This document shows positions 44,799-56,590 of a stretch of DNA of 64,000 nt, in pieces. Source of the stretch: Alligator mississippiensis (lineage: Eukaryota > Chordata > Crocodylia > Alligatoridae); NCBI RefSeq assembly GCF_030867095.1, contig NC_081828.1:214799978-214863977 (forward strand). Reading direction: 5' to 3'. Below the pieces are notes generated by a model. The model was given only the letters and a program-made list of their open reading frames with translations, was not told the DNA's origin and did not search any database. Position numbers and translations under genes: made by a program. Within the stretch, counting starts at the first letter, position 1; every line of letters starts with the position of its first letter.

Positions 44799-47749
44799 CC
44801 TGGAAATCCTGTTTCTGGGCTGGCACCAAGAAGGACTCTTTCCAGTGGAAGATAGAAGAGGGAAAAGTCAAAATGTAGGGTGAATCTAAGGTCAATCCTC
44901 TAATAGTGCAACCTAATATAATTTCTGTGACTTCCTGGAGCCCTTCTGATTTTACAGGCAGAAGTGGGGCCCGGCCCATTCCTGATGGAAAGGTGCTTAG
45001 ATTAATAATGAATATTGCACTAAAGCCTAGAGGCTCAGGTGGGGATTTGGGCAGAGTTGTTCTCAGGGCTGTATAAGCAGACACTGAAGGACAGTTATTG
45101 TCCAAAAGAGTTTGCAATCTAAGCGGACAAGATAGATGAAACATGGGCAGAGAAACCGAGGGGAGGAGAGGAATGGTCACTTGCTCCTAAATCACCCAAC
45201 GAGTCAAGAAATGCCTGAGATATTGTCACTCGTTGGTTCCCTCTTTGGCTGGGACATAGATGAAATGGGCTTGAGGGATGAAGCAATTATAGAAACTTAA
45301 ATAGAGGGGTCATCCTTCTAGGCTCAGTTTGAGGCCTAGTACAGCATTTGTTAAAGTTTACCAATTTCACTTGCTGGTGGAATAGGCCCAGGGTGAGGTG
45401 AAGCTAGAGATGCTTCTACAGAATAAAATGAAAAAAAAAAACAACAAAAAACAACCCCAGCCTCCTGGACAGTTTTCTTGAGCAATTTCTAGTAGGTCCT
45501 GGTGCTGATTGTTTGGTAAATGTTATGAAAACAGCTGTTTCTCTCCTATTTGGCCAGTTCTCTTTTTGATCCTGGATCAGACCAGACATAAAGGAGAAAA
45601 GAAATGTCTTATTAAGATTTAGGGCAACAGAAAATCCTTATTTTATCTACAGGGGTCCACTCACAGAGAGTCATGGCCAAGCCCTGTCAGATTTCTCAAT
45701 CATTTTATTTTACAGAGGTGCCCAGGCTTGAATGCAGCGGTCTGGAAGGATGGAAATTACTCTGTGCAATGGACTAACAGAATAATCATGCGTTGCTCAA
45801 GACAGACTACCAGTATTACTGTAAATTGTGCTTTGGCTTGATGCTTTGCATAGGACCGAGTTTCACCCTGCTTGATCTCACCGTACAGAAAGGAGCTAAC
45901 CTTTTCCTGCGGTGGGACATGATTTATCTTTACGCATAGCCCAAATTCACAGCTCTTTTGCTGCCAAATCATATTGCAAACTTACTTCTAATTAGCTCTC
46001 TATTATTCATCTCTAAAGATTTTGTCTTGGCTTTGCCCATGCTTATTTTGGATTGGGATTGGGTGATTTTTTTTTTTTTTGGATGAAAAGCAAATTTAAT
46101 ATGGCGATTTTGGCAGAATAAAACTATTTGCAAAATCAAATTGGATTCTGCAAATTGTTTTGGTCAAGAAAGAAGAGGAAAGATCTCATAATATTTCATT
46201 TTGACTTTTTCAACTTGAAACGGTTGCGGAAAAAAAAATGAAGCGTTCTGTTTTCACATTTTCAAGCTGACACTTTTCAAGTTTTTCTTTTTCTTTAAAA
46301 ATGATCCAGGTGCAAAGAAGAAAAGTAGGTTAAATGACCCAAAATGAAGCAAAACACTTCCTGGGGAAGGGGTTTAAAAAAAACATTTCAGGTTGACCTC
46401 AAAGTATTTTGCTCAACTCCACTCGATTTAGTGTTGTTTACAAATTTCATGAACTCTGTTACTCACCAGCAGCAAAGATTTTAAACCAAAATGCTCCTAT
46501 ATTAGATTCTCATACCAAATACCAGAGACCCCAGCTCAATACATGAATAAGTATCATTTTCTTTTGTTCTACCCTCCATTTTCAACCTACCTGACATCAT
46601 GCAATGCTCTTAGAGGGAAGAGAGAGAAACCCTGAGATATCTGAAGACAGGAGTTGGCAAACTATTGTCCATGGGTTGGATCCAGCCCATGAAGAGGTCT
46701 GATTTTGCCTTTGAAGGTCCAACCAGCATGGGGGATTGGTGTAACAGAGCTGTAACTTATCCCCTCCACTGAATCTGTGCTTCCCTTGCTGAAGAAGGGT
46801 TGGAGAGCTGGCCATTTTTGGGAAGAGGAGAGGGGACTTGTGGTCTACAACCACGGCCTGGTCACAAGCTCCAGCCCACAGTGGTAAAAGGCTGCTGAAC
46901 CCTACCTTTAAGGCTATTTCTGATAGTAGCAGCATGCTAAAATAAGGAGGGAATATTGAAGAAATATTTTGGAGACAACGAACTGAGAACAGTCATGCAG
47001 AACTAAGAGAAGATATCACTGAAGTGAACTGTGGGGGGAACAAGTACGGGTCATCAAGCAGTTTCTAAATCCCCTGTATGGAACAGACTGAACATTGTTC
47101 ACAGTGCTGATTGATATTTCTCTATTTGTGGATGAACAACCCACTCAACACCATCATCTCAAGCCCTCATTACAACTGCACAAGATCAGATGTTTTACAC
47201 AAAACAGAAGGGTAGCAGGACAGCACCACGTGCAGGACAGTCGCGATGCATGGGCCAGTGATGATGATGGCATCATGCCCAGCCACTGCTGTGGCAGCAG
47301 CTGTTTTTGCACTGCTCCCCAATAAAGGACTGGATAGACTTGTGGAAACCAGATGTCCTGTTAATTCAGAAGTCTTCCAACTCATACATACCAAAATGCA
47401 CCATTGCAGATGTTGCGTGCCCATAAGATGATCACCTGGCTGAGGAGGAAGATATAAGGCCCATGACTATCAACTCATAAGGACAGAATTAGAAAGAATG
47501 CAGAAAGAAAAGACTTTCATAGTATCAAATATCAGAGGTTCCCTAGGGCTTCTGCCCATTACCCAAAATGTCACCTTGATAAGGTAGATATTTCCATCAA
47601 TATCCAGTCTCCAAAAATTCCCTTAACAGTACCCTGACTTCTGAGGATCTGGCTGATCCTAAGCTCAAGAAGTCCATCCAACTCATGGGTGGACACCCTA
47701 ATCTGTGAGATGGTGATAAGAATCCATCATAAACATTTATTATTGATAA
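44799..47749. other. Unannotated stretch
   Basis: Includes T-rich and A-rich patches (46065-46081). Nothing gene-like is recognised. Confidence 0.5.
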
Positions 47750-47991
47750 ATTATTACTCAAACATATTTATGATTCCAGAGTATGCTTTTGCCATAGCTA
47801 AAGGTGCGATGCCAGATTGAGCTGATATCTGAGGCAGCACTAAATTTGCTAACTTGAGCGTGGATAGCAATATACCTGTGACATCAGGGACCTCGCACCC
47901 ATGGCATTCAGCAGGTTCTTGGGTAAGTTTTTGAGGCCTGTGCTGAGCTGTGTTGTTCTCCTTTGTAGGTGAAGATGACAGCATCCAGCAG

Positions 47992-48092
47992 GAAGGGTTC
48001 GGGCGGGGGGGAGAAGAAGAGAGAAAGAAGTCGAAAAGAAAAAAAGGGAGAGGGCAAAAAGAGAAAAGAAAGAGAAAGGAGTGGGGTGGGGG
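47992..48092. repeat. Polypurine tract in LINE 3' region
   Basis: About 100 bases almost entirely G and A on the plus strand. Confidence 0.8.
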
Positions 48093-48110
48093 CTAGGTCG
48101 CGTGGCTACG

Positions 48111-49728
48111 TAGGTGGTTTATAAGCCCAATTTTTGCCTTGAACAGTCTGCTGCAGCAGAGGCAGGAGGGCGATGAGGACTGGGTACAAGAGCTTTTCGT
48201 TTTCCTGGCCACGCATTTTTTCATCGCTTCTGCCATGCATTGCTGCTCAAAAGCCAGTGCTCTGTTCTGGACTGATGACCTCCAGGATGGATGGTCATGA
48301 GTGATTTGCTCCCATGACTCTAGGCCAATGCCAAAACTCTTTAGCGACACCTTTAGGGTGTCCTTGTCCTGCTTTTTTGGTGCGCCATGAACACGTACTC
48401 CATTTGACTGTTTGCCGTAGAAGATTTTCTTTGGCAGGTGAGTGTTGGGTATCAGTAGGGTGTGGACACTGGAGAGAGCTGATCTTCCAAGCACCTCATG
48501 TCTGGGATCTTGTGCTGCCAGTTGATTTTTAATATCTTTCAGAGGCAGCACAGGTGGAAGTAGTTTAGTTTCTTGGCAGGACGCTAGTATATGGTCTAGG
48601 TTTTGTAGGCGCTAAGGAAGGTTGAAAGAATGATGACTTTGCATACCTTCAGTTTCATTGAATTTCCAATGCCTTTGTGGTCCCAGACCAACTTACAGAG
48701 TCTGCTGAAGTCCATGCTGGCTTTCGCTAGTCTTGCGTTGACTTCATCATCCATGTGCACAGCATGGGAAAGCATGCTGCCTAGATAGACAGACTTGTCA
48801 ACCATTGACAGTGGTTGGCCTTTAACTGAGGCATGTGGTTCCTGGGATGTTGTGTCAGGTGCAGGTTGGAACATCACTTCGGTCTTCTTCGTGTTGATAG
48901 TGAGTTCGAAGTTGTCACAGGCTGACAAGAGAAGGTCCATGGACTGTCACATGTCAGCCTGTGAGCCTGTGCATAACACACAGTCATCAGCGAAGAGGAA
49001 GTCATGAAGCATGGCTGTCTGGACTTTGGAGCTCACTCGGAGCCTCCACAGGTTGAAGATGTCTCTGTCAAAACAGTACCTGATCCCCATACCAAGGTCA
49101 TCATCTTCGAAGGCATCAAAAGGTATGGCAGAGAATATAATGCTAAAGAGGATAGGTGCTAGCACACAGCCCTGCTTGACGTCATTTGTGACTGGAAAGG
49201 GGTCAGAGCATTCGCCATTCATGAAGACACATGCCATCATGAAACTGTTGAACTGTATTGATGAATTTTTCGGGGCATCCATACTTCTTCATGATTGCCT
49301 AGAGGCCTTCATGGTTCACCATGTCGAAGGCTTTGGCTAGATTGATGAACATGAAGAGAAGGTCCGTGCTGTGTTCTTGGCACTTTCTTGAAGCTGCCGG
49401 GCTGCAAACAACATGTCAGCCGTTCCACTTCCTTCTCTGAAGCTGCGTTGACTCTCAGGCAGTGGGTCATTTAGATGGTCAGTCAGCTGGAGGACTTTCA
49501 TGAGTATCCTGCTGGCAGTTGAGAGGAGGGAGAGGGTCCTGTGTTGGTCACAGAGTTGGCGATTTCCCTTCCTCTTGTACAGGTGGATGATGGAGGCATC
49601 CTTGAATTCTTGAGGGACTACCTCCTGCACCCACAGACCGCAGAAGATCTCCATTAGCTTCTCCGTGAGGCTGTGACTGCCTGATTTATAGACCTCCACT
49701 AGACTCGTGTCAGCTCCAGGAGCTCTGT
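48111..49728 (-). pseudogene. LINE ORF2 (RT plus C2H2 finger), broken
   Basis: In coding order: 49728-49337 with 'IIHLYKRKGNRQLCDQHR' and 'GSGTADMLFAARQLQESA' (RT fingers); 49282-48947 with 'VKQGCVLAPILFSIIFSA' and catalytic 'FADDCVLCTGS'; 48940-48596 with 'TINTKKTEVMFQPAPD' and 'YLGSMLSHAVHMDDEVNAR'; 48551-48108 with a C-terminal C-x2-C-x12-H-x3-H finger just before the stop at about 48090-48095. Breaks lie near 49283-49336, 48941-48946 and 48552-48595. Residues between the 49.3-kb pieces (the first catalytic Asp region) are disrupted. Confidence 0.78.
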
Positions 49729-49738
49729 CAGTATAAAA

Positions 49739-50103
49739 ACAACTGCAGTCACTTCATTGATTTAAGTATAGACCCACCATCATGCTACATGCTGTTTCTT
49801 TGTCAGGTCTTCAACATATTTCCTTCTGCCTTGCAATACTGAATACACAGTTTAATAAAATCAGCATTAGATTTCAGAGCTAATACCACATTAACTACTA
49901 TAGGATAGTTTTTGTTTCTGGATCATGATCCCCCTTTGCAAAGTATGAAAGAATTAAGTCCTTGGGGAGCCCAAGGAAACAATATCGCAGGTTTGGATAT
50001 CGCAAATTGATAAACAATATCGCAAATTGATAACAGGTTTGGGCTACTTTTGAATGCTGCAATACTAATTGCATGTTCTAGGTAGCATCAATACATATTA
50101 TTA
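49739..50103. other. Unannotated stretch
   Basis: A small tandem phrase CAATATCGCAAATTGATAA occurs twice near 50000-50035. Otherwise nothing. Confidence 0.5.
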
Positions 50104-50192
50104 TCCTGCTTTGAGCAGGGGGTTGGACTAGATATGACCTCCTAAGGTCCCTGCCAACCCTCATTTTCTCTGAGTCTATGGTTTTCTATTAT
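50104..50192 (+). mobile_element. CR1 tail
   Basis: 'TCCTGCTTTGAGCAGGGGGT', 'TGGACTAGATATGACCTCCT', 'CCCTCATTTTCTCTGAGTCT', an ATGATT-type CR1 terminus. Confidence 0.7.
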
Positions 50193-50287
50193 TTTTATCA
50201 ATTATGTTCCATGCAGATACCATGCACAAAGTCCTGTATTTTCTTCCAACTGTACAAGGCCATGTAAATAACTATGATATTACCTAT

Positions 50288-50360
50288 GCGGGGGGTTGGA
50301 CTCGATGATCTATTGAGGTCCCTTCTGACCCTAACATCTATGAATCTATGAATCTACGAA
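50288..50360 (+). mobile_element. CR1 tail, young subfamily
   Basis: 'CGGGGGGTTGGACTCGATGA', 'TCTATTGAGGTCCC' and CTAACATCTATGAATCTATG: nearly identical to 18513-18584 but only about 73 bases long. Confidence 0.82.
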
Positions 50361-51097
50361 CATTATCTCGGAACAGCTTAGGCTTATAAACTTGGTTTTG
50401 GAATCCCTATGACAACCCTGTAATATGTTTGACACTAAATTATGAGTCTGTACTGCCCTGTAACTCCTTCTTCCTGTAGCTTTTGTTTCAGAATTGTGAA
50501 AAAGGCTATTTGGGGTTTCTATTTTATAGGTGGAAGGACATAAACATGTAACTAGGACCAGTGGATACTTTTGTACTGCTCTAAAACATTTCTAAAAAAG
50601 TTTTCTGAGTTGAAGAACATGGCATAGTGAGTACATGCTTCTGCCGTGAGATATAAGGCATTTAGCAGCCTTGCCTCATTCCAAAGTCAGAGCAATGTTA
50701 TCCAGATAATGATAAAACCTTTGTACCATCCTGTGTCGTTGCATATCTATTGGTGTCAGCCAAGAGAGCATCAGACAGCTGAGGGGACATGGATGCTTTT
50801 GTGTCTCTGGCCTATCCTGTGCCTCACCTTGTCTATTATTAATATTACTCTAACACCCCATTGCACTAAACACCATACAGACTAGGGAAGACAGCCCCCA
50901 AAGAATTATGCACTCAGCATTGGATGTGTCCAGATATTAAGCACCCAAGGGCGTATCTTGATAGATGGGGATATACTCATGAGGAACAGCTCAAAGAATT
51001 GGGGCTGACATCCCTGAAATGGTAAGTGGAGCTACCCTTTGGTCTGCAGGTGAAGGTACTGGGGTGGACCTAAGAGTTAGATGAGAATCGGCCCACT
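50361..51097. other. Unannotated stretch
   Basis: Nothing confidently recognised. Confidence 0.5.
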
Positions 51098-51154
51098 GAA
51101 TTGGGCCAAATCTCTGCTGAATCGAATCAGGGACTACAGCTTTGCACAGCCCTG
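51098..51154. mobile_element. Right end of a hAT-like element
   Basis: 'TTGGGCCAAATCTCTGCTGA', 'ATCGAATC' and 'GCTTTGCACAGCCCTG' match the right end of copy A (13650-13708) closely. No left end was found nearby, so this is a solo end or broken copy. Confidence 0.7.
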
Positions 51155-52134
51155 ATATACACACACATGTTTACACATTTATCTATCTATCGATCTACAT
51201 ATTTGATCCAAGAGTTGCTCTACGGACTCATTATTGCTGGCTGCTTATTGTTGATATTCTGGTAAAAATAGGTCTTGGGAATGATCTGAATGAATGGCCT
51301 ACCTAATGAATGTTTTTCTATCATGGCTATCACCATGGTACCTGAACAATTTACATAGCACAGCAAGAGCTATCAGGATTTGCTTGTAAAAATAACCACC
51401 CCCCACTAATCTCAGTGGGACAGCCCAGTTCAATCAAGCTCCTGCATCACGATTTTGGCTTTTGATGGATTAAGATATCTTGTGACATTGTGTCTCTGGC
51501 TGGCTGAGAGGCATTAGAAAACCTGGCATGCGTATCCAAAAAGGGAGACTAGAAAATGAGACCTGGATGTGTTACAGGAGGATCAGAGAGGTTTCCTCCC
51601 CCACCTTGTTTTACTGTGGAAATTATTAGTGTGCTCATGTTCCAGCAGTGAAAAAGATAATGCGCTGCTCAGCTATTCTCCAGAATATCCAGCGTCTCTA
51701 CCGCTTCACATGCTAACACGAAGAGGAAGGGAGTAGCCAAGCGAAACTGCAGTAGGGGTAGATAATAGCACACGGGTTGGGGGAGTGGGTATTATGGCAA
51801 TCATTTGTCCTGACAAAAAATACAGCAATTGCCAGCTGCTCAAAGTCTGGCCCTCCTTTTGTTTTGGCTGCCCGACAAGATCATCCTATCTGCCAACATA
51901 CATGCACAGCCAGCTTCGTCTCCATGACCTGCCTCTGGGAGAAACTGGCCACGAAGCCTTGGGAAAGAGAAGGACGTCTATGCTTGTGCCCGCTGAAGAA
52001 CGCCAGCTTGATATTCCCAAGGTCAGATTACTGTTTTGATGAGCCAAGTAGTATAGGAGACATTTGCAAGTTCAAATATCACTGGAGCCTCAAGCCTCCC
52101 AGGATGTTCAGTTTACTGGGTGTGTTCTGTATAG
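51155..52134. other. Unannotated stretch
   Basis: Short (ATCT)n-like patch at 51180-51200. Nothing else recognised. Confidence 0.5.
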
Positions 52135-52356
52135 AAATGCATCCCCTTGAAGACTGGCCTGGAGATGATAGCAAAGAGGGGAGCGATTTCAAATGCACCC
52201 CTTGAAGACTGGCCTGGAGATGATAGCGAAGAGGGAAGAGATTTCAAATGCACCCCTTGAAGACTGGCCTGGAGATGATAGCAAAGAGGGGAGGGATTTC
52301 AAATGCACCCCCTTGAAGACTGTCCTGGAGATGATGGCAAAGAGGGGAGGGATTTC
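52135..52356. repeat. 55-bp minisatellite, four units
   Basis: Units start at about 52135, 52191, 52246 and 52301 (periods 56, 55, 55), each with 'CCCTTGAAGACTGGCCTGGA', 'GATGATAGCAAAGAGGGGAG' and 'GGATTTCAAATGCA'-type blocks. Units are about 90% or more identical. The period is not a multiple of three, so it is not a protein repeat. Confidence 0.93.
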
Positions 52357-52487
52357 CTTTATGGGGAGCTGGAGAGAGGAGTTTATTTTGCAGCCTGAAG
52401 AAGGCACAGAGCTGGGAGCCATGATCTTTCAAACTTCTGTCTCTTCTCCGGCAGCAACATCTCTAGCTAAGCATGGAGTGAGCTGTT

Positions 52488-52545
52488 TAGCTATCTTGCC
52501 TCGGTTTCCCTATCTGTAGAATGATAATAATCGATACATAAGCTA
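52488..52545 (+). repeat. MIR-like 3' part
   Basis: 'TTGCCTCGGTTTCCCTATCT' then 'GTAGAATGATAATAAT' is the sense 3' region of MIR. Confidence 0.5.
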
Positions 52546-53959
52546 TGCTAATGCACCACAGCATAACTGAAGGTGGGGGGATAGTGAAGCACTGATTTGG
52601 GGCTGACATTACCACCTAGGCAGCAAAACTGCCCAGCTGTGCTTCTGGCTGCTCACCTGGCTCATGCACATGGTGCAGAGACATTCCCCGTTTGGCCACC
52701 GCTTCCATGTTGCTTAAGGAAGCAGAATGCCTGAGGAAAAGGCCTTTATTAGGCAGAGGCACAGCTGGTGTGTGTGATGTACAGATGTATGCACTTTTAG
52801 GGGTCCCCCTTCTCTGCCTGCTTTGCAGATCTCATGGGTTTGCTAGAGCCCCAGATGGAGGATTTGAACTTGAGCTATAACACACACCTCAGGGCTTTGG
52901 GTAAGGAAACGTGCTCTCATAGGTTGGTACATCAAGATGGCAGCTTTCATTGCTATTTCAAATGTAAGAAAAGGCTTTTGGCTTTGGGAAGGCTGAGCTG
53001 GGATCCAGCCTGTTCTCTTCTGAGCGGCCAGCAGCATCCTGAACCTTGGAGCTGGGAGTGAAGTGCAGGTGCCCAAGGGAGACCAAATAACATCTGAGCT
53101 GAGATGGAGACTCGCAACCCATGCAGGCGATAGGAAAACTAAGGATCTCTGAGCCTTTAGAGTTAGAAGCCTAGAGACCTTTAAGAGGTTGAGGCTTAAC
53201 TCCCATCTATTTCCATGAGAATGAGGATCCTAAATATCTTCAAGGATGTGGGCAACCCTTTGCAAATGCAGGTGACTTAATACCTCTGCGTGCTGTGCAA
53301 TTTGTTTGCTGGAGACAACCTTTGAGGATGGATCTGAAGATGACATTGCAATGCAGGGCCTCCACCCCGTGGCGGTGGTGAGGTCCACTTTAGGCTTTGA
53401 AGGTATCACAGGGCAGCAGCAACCTAGCCAAACCAACACAGCTTTTCTGCACATTTCATTTCCCTTGTTTTTTGAAGGTTGCAAAGACACAGAAAGCAAG
53501 GAACGGCCTAAAGGTGTCATGAGGGCTTAAGGCAGAGTAAGCCCTTAAAGCCATAAGCAGCTAAGCTGCAGTAAGTCCATAAAGCTGCGTAAATGCTTAA
53601 AACCACCTTCTAGTAGAATAAGCATTTAGGGTGAAACCCCTGTATTGAGGGAGGGAGCTATGGAAGACCCTACACATCCCTTCACCTCCATTTAAAGATT
53701 AAATAATGCCTCATCCCAGCTCTGCTATGCTGGTGTTAAATTGGTTAGAAAGCAGTATATGGTTGTAGGTGGCCTGAGAGTTTACGGTGTGATCCTAGAA
53801 GTAGTGGAGATGCCTTCAAGGTGGTGGGACCTTGCAAGAGTGAGCTCCTCACCTGGTAGAAGCACCTAGTATGGGTTTAAGGTGCTTTAAGAGGGCTTCT
53901 GGTGTGCAGTCTCTTAATGAATGTCATTCACTTTCTTATTTCTAATATCAGAGCCTGGA
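52546..53959. other. Unannotated stretch
   Basis: No recognised gene or repeat. Confidence 0.5.
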
Positions 53960-54110
53960 TATAGTTATACAACAACCCTGGGAGGTAGGACATACCATGC
54001 CCATCTCACTGAAGCACAAGGTAGATTGAAAGGTTTATTGCTCAAGTCTGTGGCTGAGCCAAGAACCACACTCAGCATCCTGGCTTGCAAGCAGTATCCA
54101 GCTCATTAAG
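53960..54110 (-). repeat. MIR/L2-like relic
   Basis: 'ACAACAACCCTGGGAGGTAG', 'ATGCCCATCTCACTGAAGCA', 'AAGAACCACACTCAGCATCC' in the antisense order of MIR-type repeats. Confidence 0.5.
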
Positions 54111-56334
54111 CCTTTCTTCCTGATGGCCCCCCATACAGCACCTGATCCCTTGAACCAGGAGAAGGGCTGAGAAATATGAATAGGTAATTGCTGCTGTGTT
54201 TGCCTGTGTCTTAATGAGGGCCATCAGAAATGAGCTCCATAGGGCGCGAAGCCTAGTGAGCTGTGATGAGGCATAGGGAGTGAAGTCCAGCAGTCACACC
54301 CATGCTGACCAACACAAACTCTGAGACTCATCAACACTTTGTACTCTTCCAGTACAAAGAGAATATGGGTCTGCAGTCCCCTCTAGTGGTTGGTCCACAG
54401 TAGACACGTCTGAGACTTGCAGCTCTGACATATCCCTCAAGCAGGTTCATCTCTGCCTGTTTGATCTGAAGCACCCCTCTACAAAACCCAGTGATGGAGC
54501 TAGCTGACCCTGCACTCTGCAACCCTTCTTGATGCTTTTTGTGAATTTACACCTGCTTTTTTCTCTGATGCACATTGTACACTGTTTCAGAGTTCGACTT
54601 CCAGGAGTCCCTCCCGCTAAAGTTCAAACAGTTGATCTGAATGTATTGATTTACAACAGAGAATCATTCCTCTTCCACTTTCCAGCAAACCCAAAGTGCA
54701 GACAAAGGGCTAGTATTTCACCTTTCTAGGATTGCAGTACCGGGATGAAGCCTGTTGGATTTCAGCCTGAAATGCAAGTTCTTGGGATGTGGATCTGAAC
54801 CTTTCCTGGAGCATTAAATACAGTTTTGAGTCAGGCTCCTCTCTCACTGATACCCACCAGTGCATGGTTAGACCATAATATCTCCTAGTTCCAGTGATGA
54901 AACTCCATTACAATCAGTGGGGTTGCAAATGTGCTGCAAGGGATTGATGCACACGTGAAATAAAGTAAAGGCACAGGCTGAGCATGCAAGAACACCTGAA
55001 TTGAGAACACCATTAAAGTTCTTCTCATTTTGTCCAGAAAGACAATAGTTTCCCCATCAATAGCCAGCCTTTCCAGTCTCATGTGCTCTCTTTCTCTTTG
55101 GTTGAGATCAGACAGCAAGGTCAAGACGAGGACGCTGGTGTGTGGACAGTCTCCATATTCACTGCCCTGGCTTTTGCATCTTAGAGCGGTCACTCCAGCT
55201 TCGCTTTATTTTCAAACCAGGATTATTTCAGCAAGCTGATGTCTCACTCAGTGTAATCCTATTGTCTCATGAGACAGATGTCGGCTAGATAAGCTGTGAC
55301 TCATCCAAACAGGACCATTTTGTGCAGGATCAGTGACGCTCCAACCTCCTTTCTCCAATCTTGCCTCCCAAAGCGCTTCTCTCAGTAGAGTTGGCCTGAA
55401 ACTACCCCACCAATCTCTCCAGCTCTGAGCGTTTGGGGAAGCACGGATCTGAATCCCAGCTCTTGGGCCAGCCCTTACAATGGGAAGAATCCAAGATACC
55501 TCGTCTCCAAACACCCGTTCTGGAGTTGTGGGGGGAGAACAGCAACCCCCAGCCAGGTTGGGTCAAGTTGCAAAGTTGGAATTTGGTCCCTCTGGGACTT
55601 AGGAGCTCTGTTTTGTTCAACGTGGGGGAAAGAATGAAAATCCAGAAAAAAGTTTTGACCTGGCTCCATTGAATCGTCTGCCAGGGAGATTTATGAGAGA
55701 TGTAGGCTTCGTATGTCTGAGCCTGGAAACATTCCTTCCCCTTGTCCTGCCCCCCACCCCGGGGGCTCTGCGCTCTCCGGCTGCATATGCTTAGTGTGAG
55801 CATCTGCAGGGGGGAAGGAGAGGTCCTCACACATCTGTCTTTATTACCGATAGACACGCTGGCATCTGATATTATTTAAATTTACGACCGTGCGAGCTGC
55901 GGGCTGTTTCGAACGCTAATATTTTACCATCTCTGCTGCTGAAAGAGTGCCAGCTCCAATGAGGCCCAGTAGCCTTCAGGATAAACCTCTGGCTACTCAC
56001 CTCTGCGGCCAGAGACTGCAGCTCCTCGGAGACCAGCTTTTCTTGCCTGCGCTGCCAAGAAACAAAAGCTGGGGACTCTCAATCTTTAAGCATCAGCAGT
56101 CTTTGGAGCACGCTGAGCGTGTACGCTCCCTTTCCCCTCTGCCTCCCTCCTTCCCTTCTCCGTGGTAATCTGGCTGTTTATTTTAAATTTACAAGTTTAA
56201 ACCAAGAATGGGTTCTCCCTTCCCTGCCCCCACTGCAAATTGTAGCTCATAGCTTCAAGATGAGCTTTCTTTCCGTCTTTTTAAAGGGGGGGGGGAAATC
56301 TGAGAAAGGGACAATGAAGGGCCTCTGCTAAGGT
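54111..56334. other. Unannotated stretch
   Basis: Frames around 55400-55860 on both strands reach 150 codons but show no recognised domain. Confidence 0.5.
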
Positions 56335-56590
56335 GAAGCCACCTATCTCCATTGGCAGACACGGTCCTTTGGGGAAATCTTTTATTAGACCAACTAAAAT
56401 AATTGGAAAAATTCTTCTTTGCAAACTTTGGGTACATACACCCTTTGCCAGGCGGAGGGAGCTTCTGCAGATGGTCTGTGATCTTCCTGGATGGGATAGA
56501 AAAGAAGCCGGAGGCCAATATGCAAGCAAGAAGCCTTGTCTACCTATGTCCTTAGACCAACACAGCTACAACCTATACCCCTATCTCCAT
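56335..56590. repeat. Dispersed repeat ('rows of agaccaac' type)
   Basis: 'TCTTTTATTAGACCAACTAA' followed by 'CAAACTTTGGGTACATACAC' and, near the end, 'TTAGACCAACACAGCTACAA' resembles a widespread tetrapod repeat; related in theme to 4670-4800. Class unknown to me. Confidence 0.4.

Larger units (their letters stand above)
47750..49738 (-). mobile_element. Non-CR1 LINE relic with C-terminal zinc finger
   Basis: The minus strand carries reverse transcriptase blocks unlike CR1, then a C2H2-type finger at the ORF end, then a ~360-bp 3' region (47750-48110) that includes a polypyrimidine tract and ends near ATAATAAATG-like sequence. 5'-truncated near 49735. The arrangement (RT, linker with 'LPKKIFYGKQSNG', short C-terminal C2H2 finger) recalls LINE lineages that are common in molluscs and fishes, possibly I/Nimb- or RTE-related. 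Lineage assignment needs a tree. Confidence 0.75.

Noticed and set aside
44496..44855. Open frame with a long Glu-rich stretch
   Set aside because: The acidic run is the translated GAA/GAG microsatellite; the rest has no homology I recognise.
52135..52356. Possible protein repeat or CRISPR-like array
   Set aside because: Units are directly adjacent without unique spacers and the 55-bp period breaks the reading frame; it is a minisatellite in a vertebrate genome.
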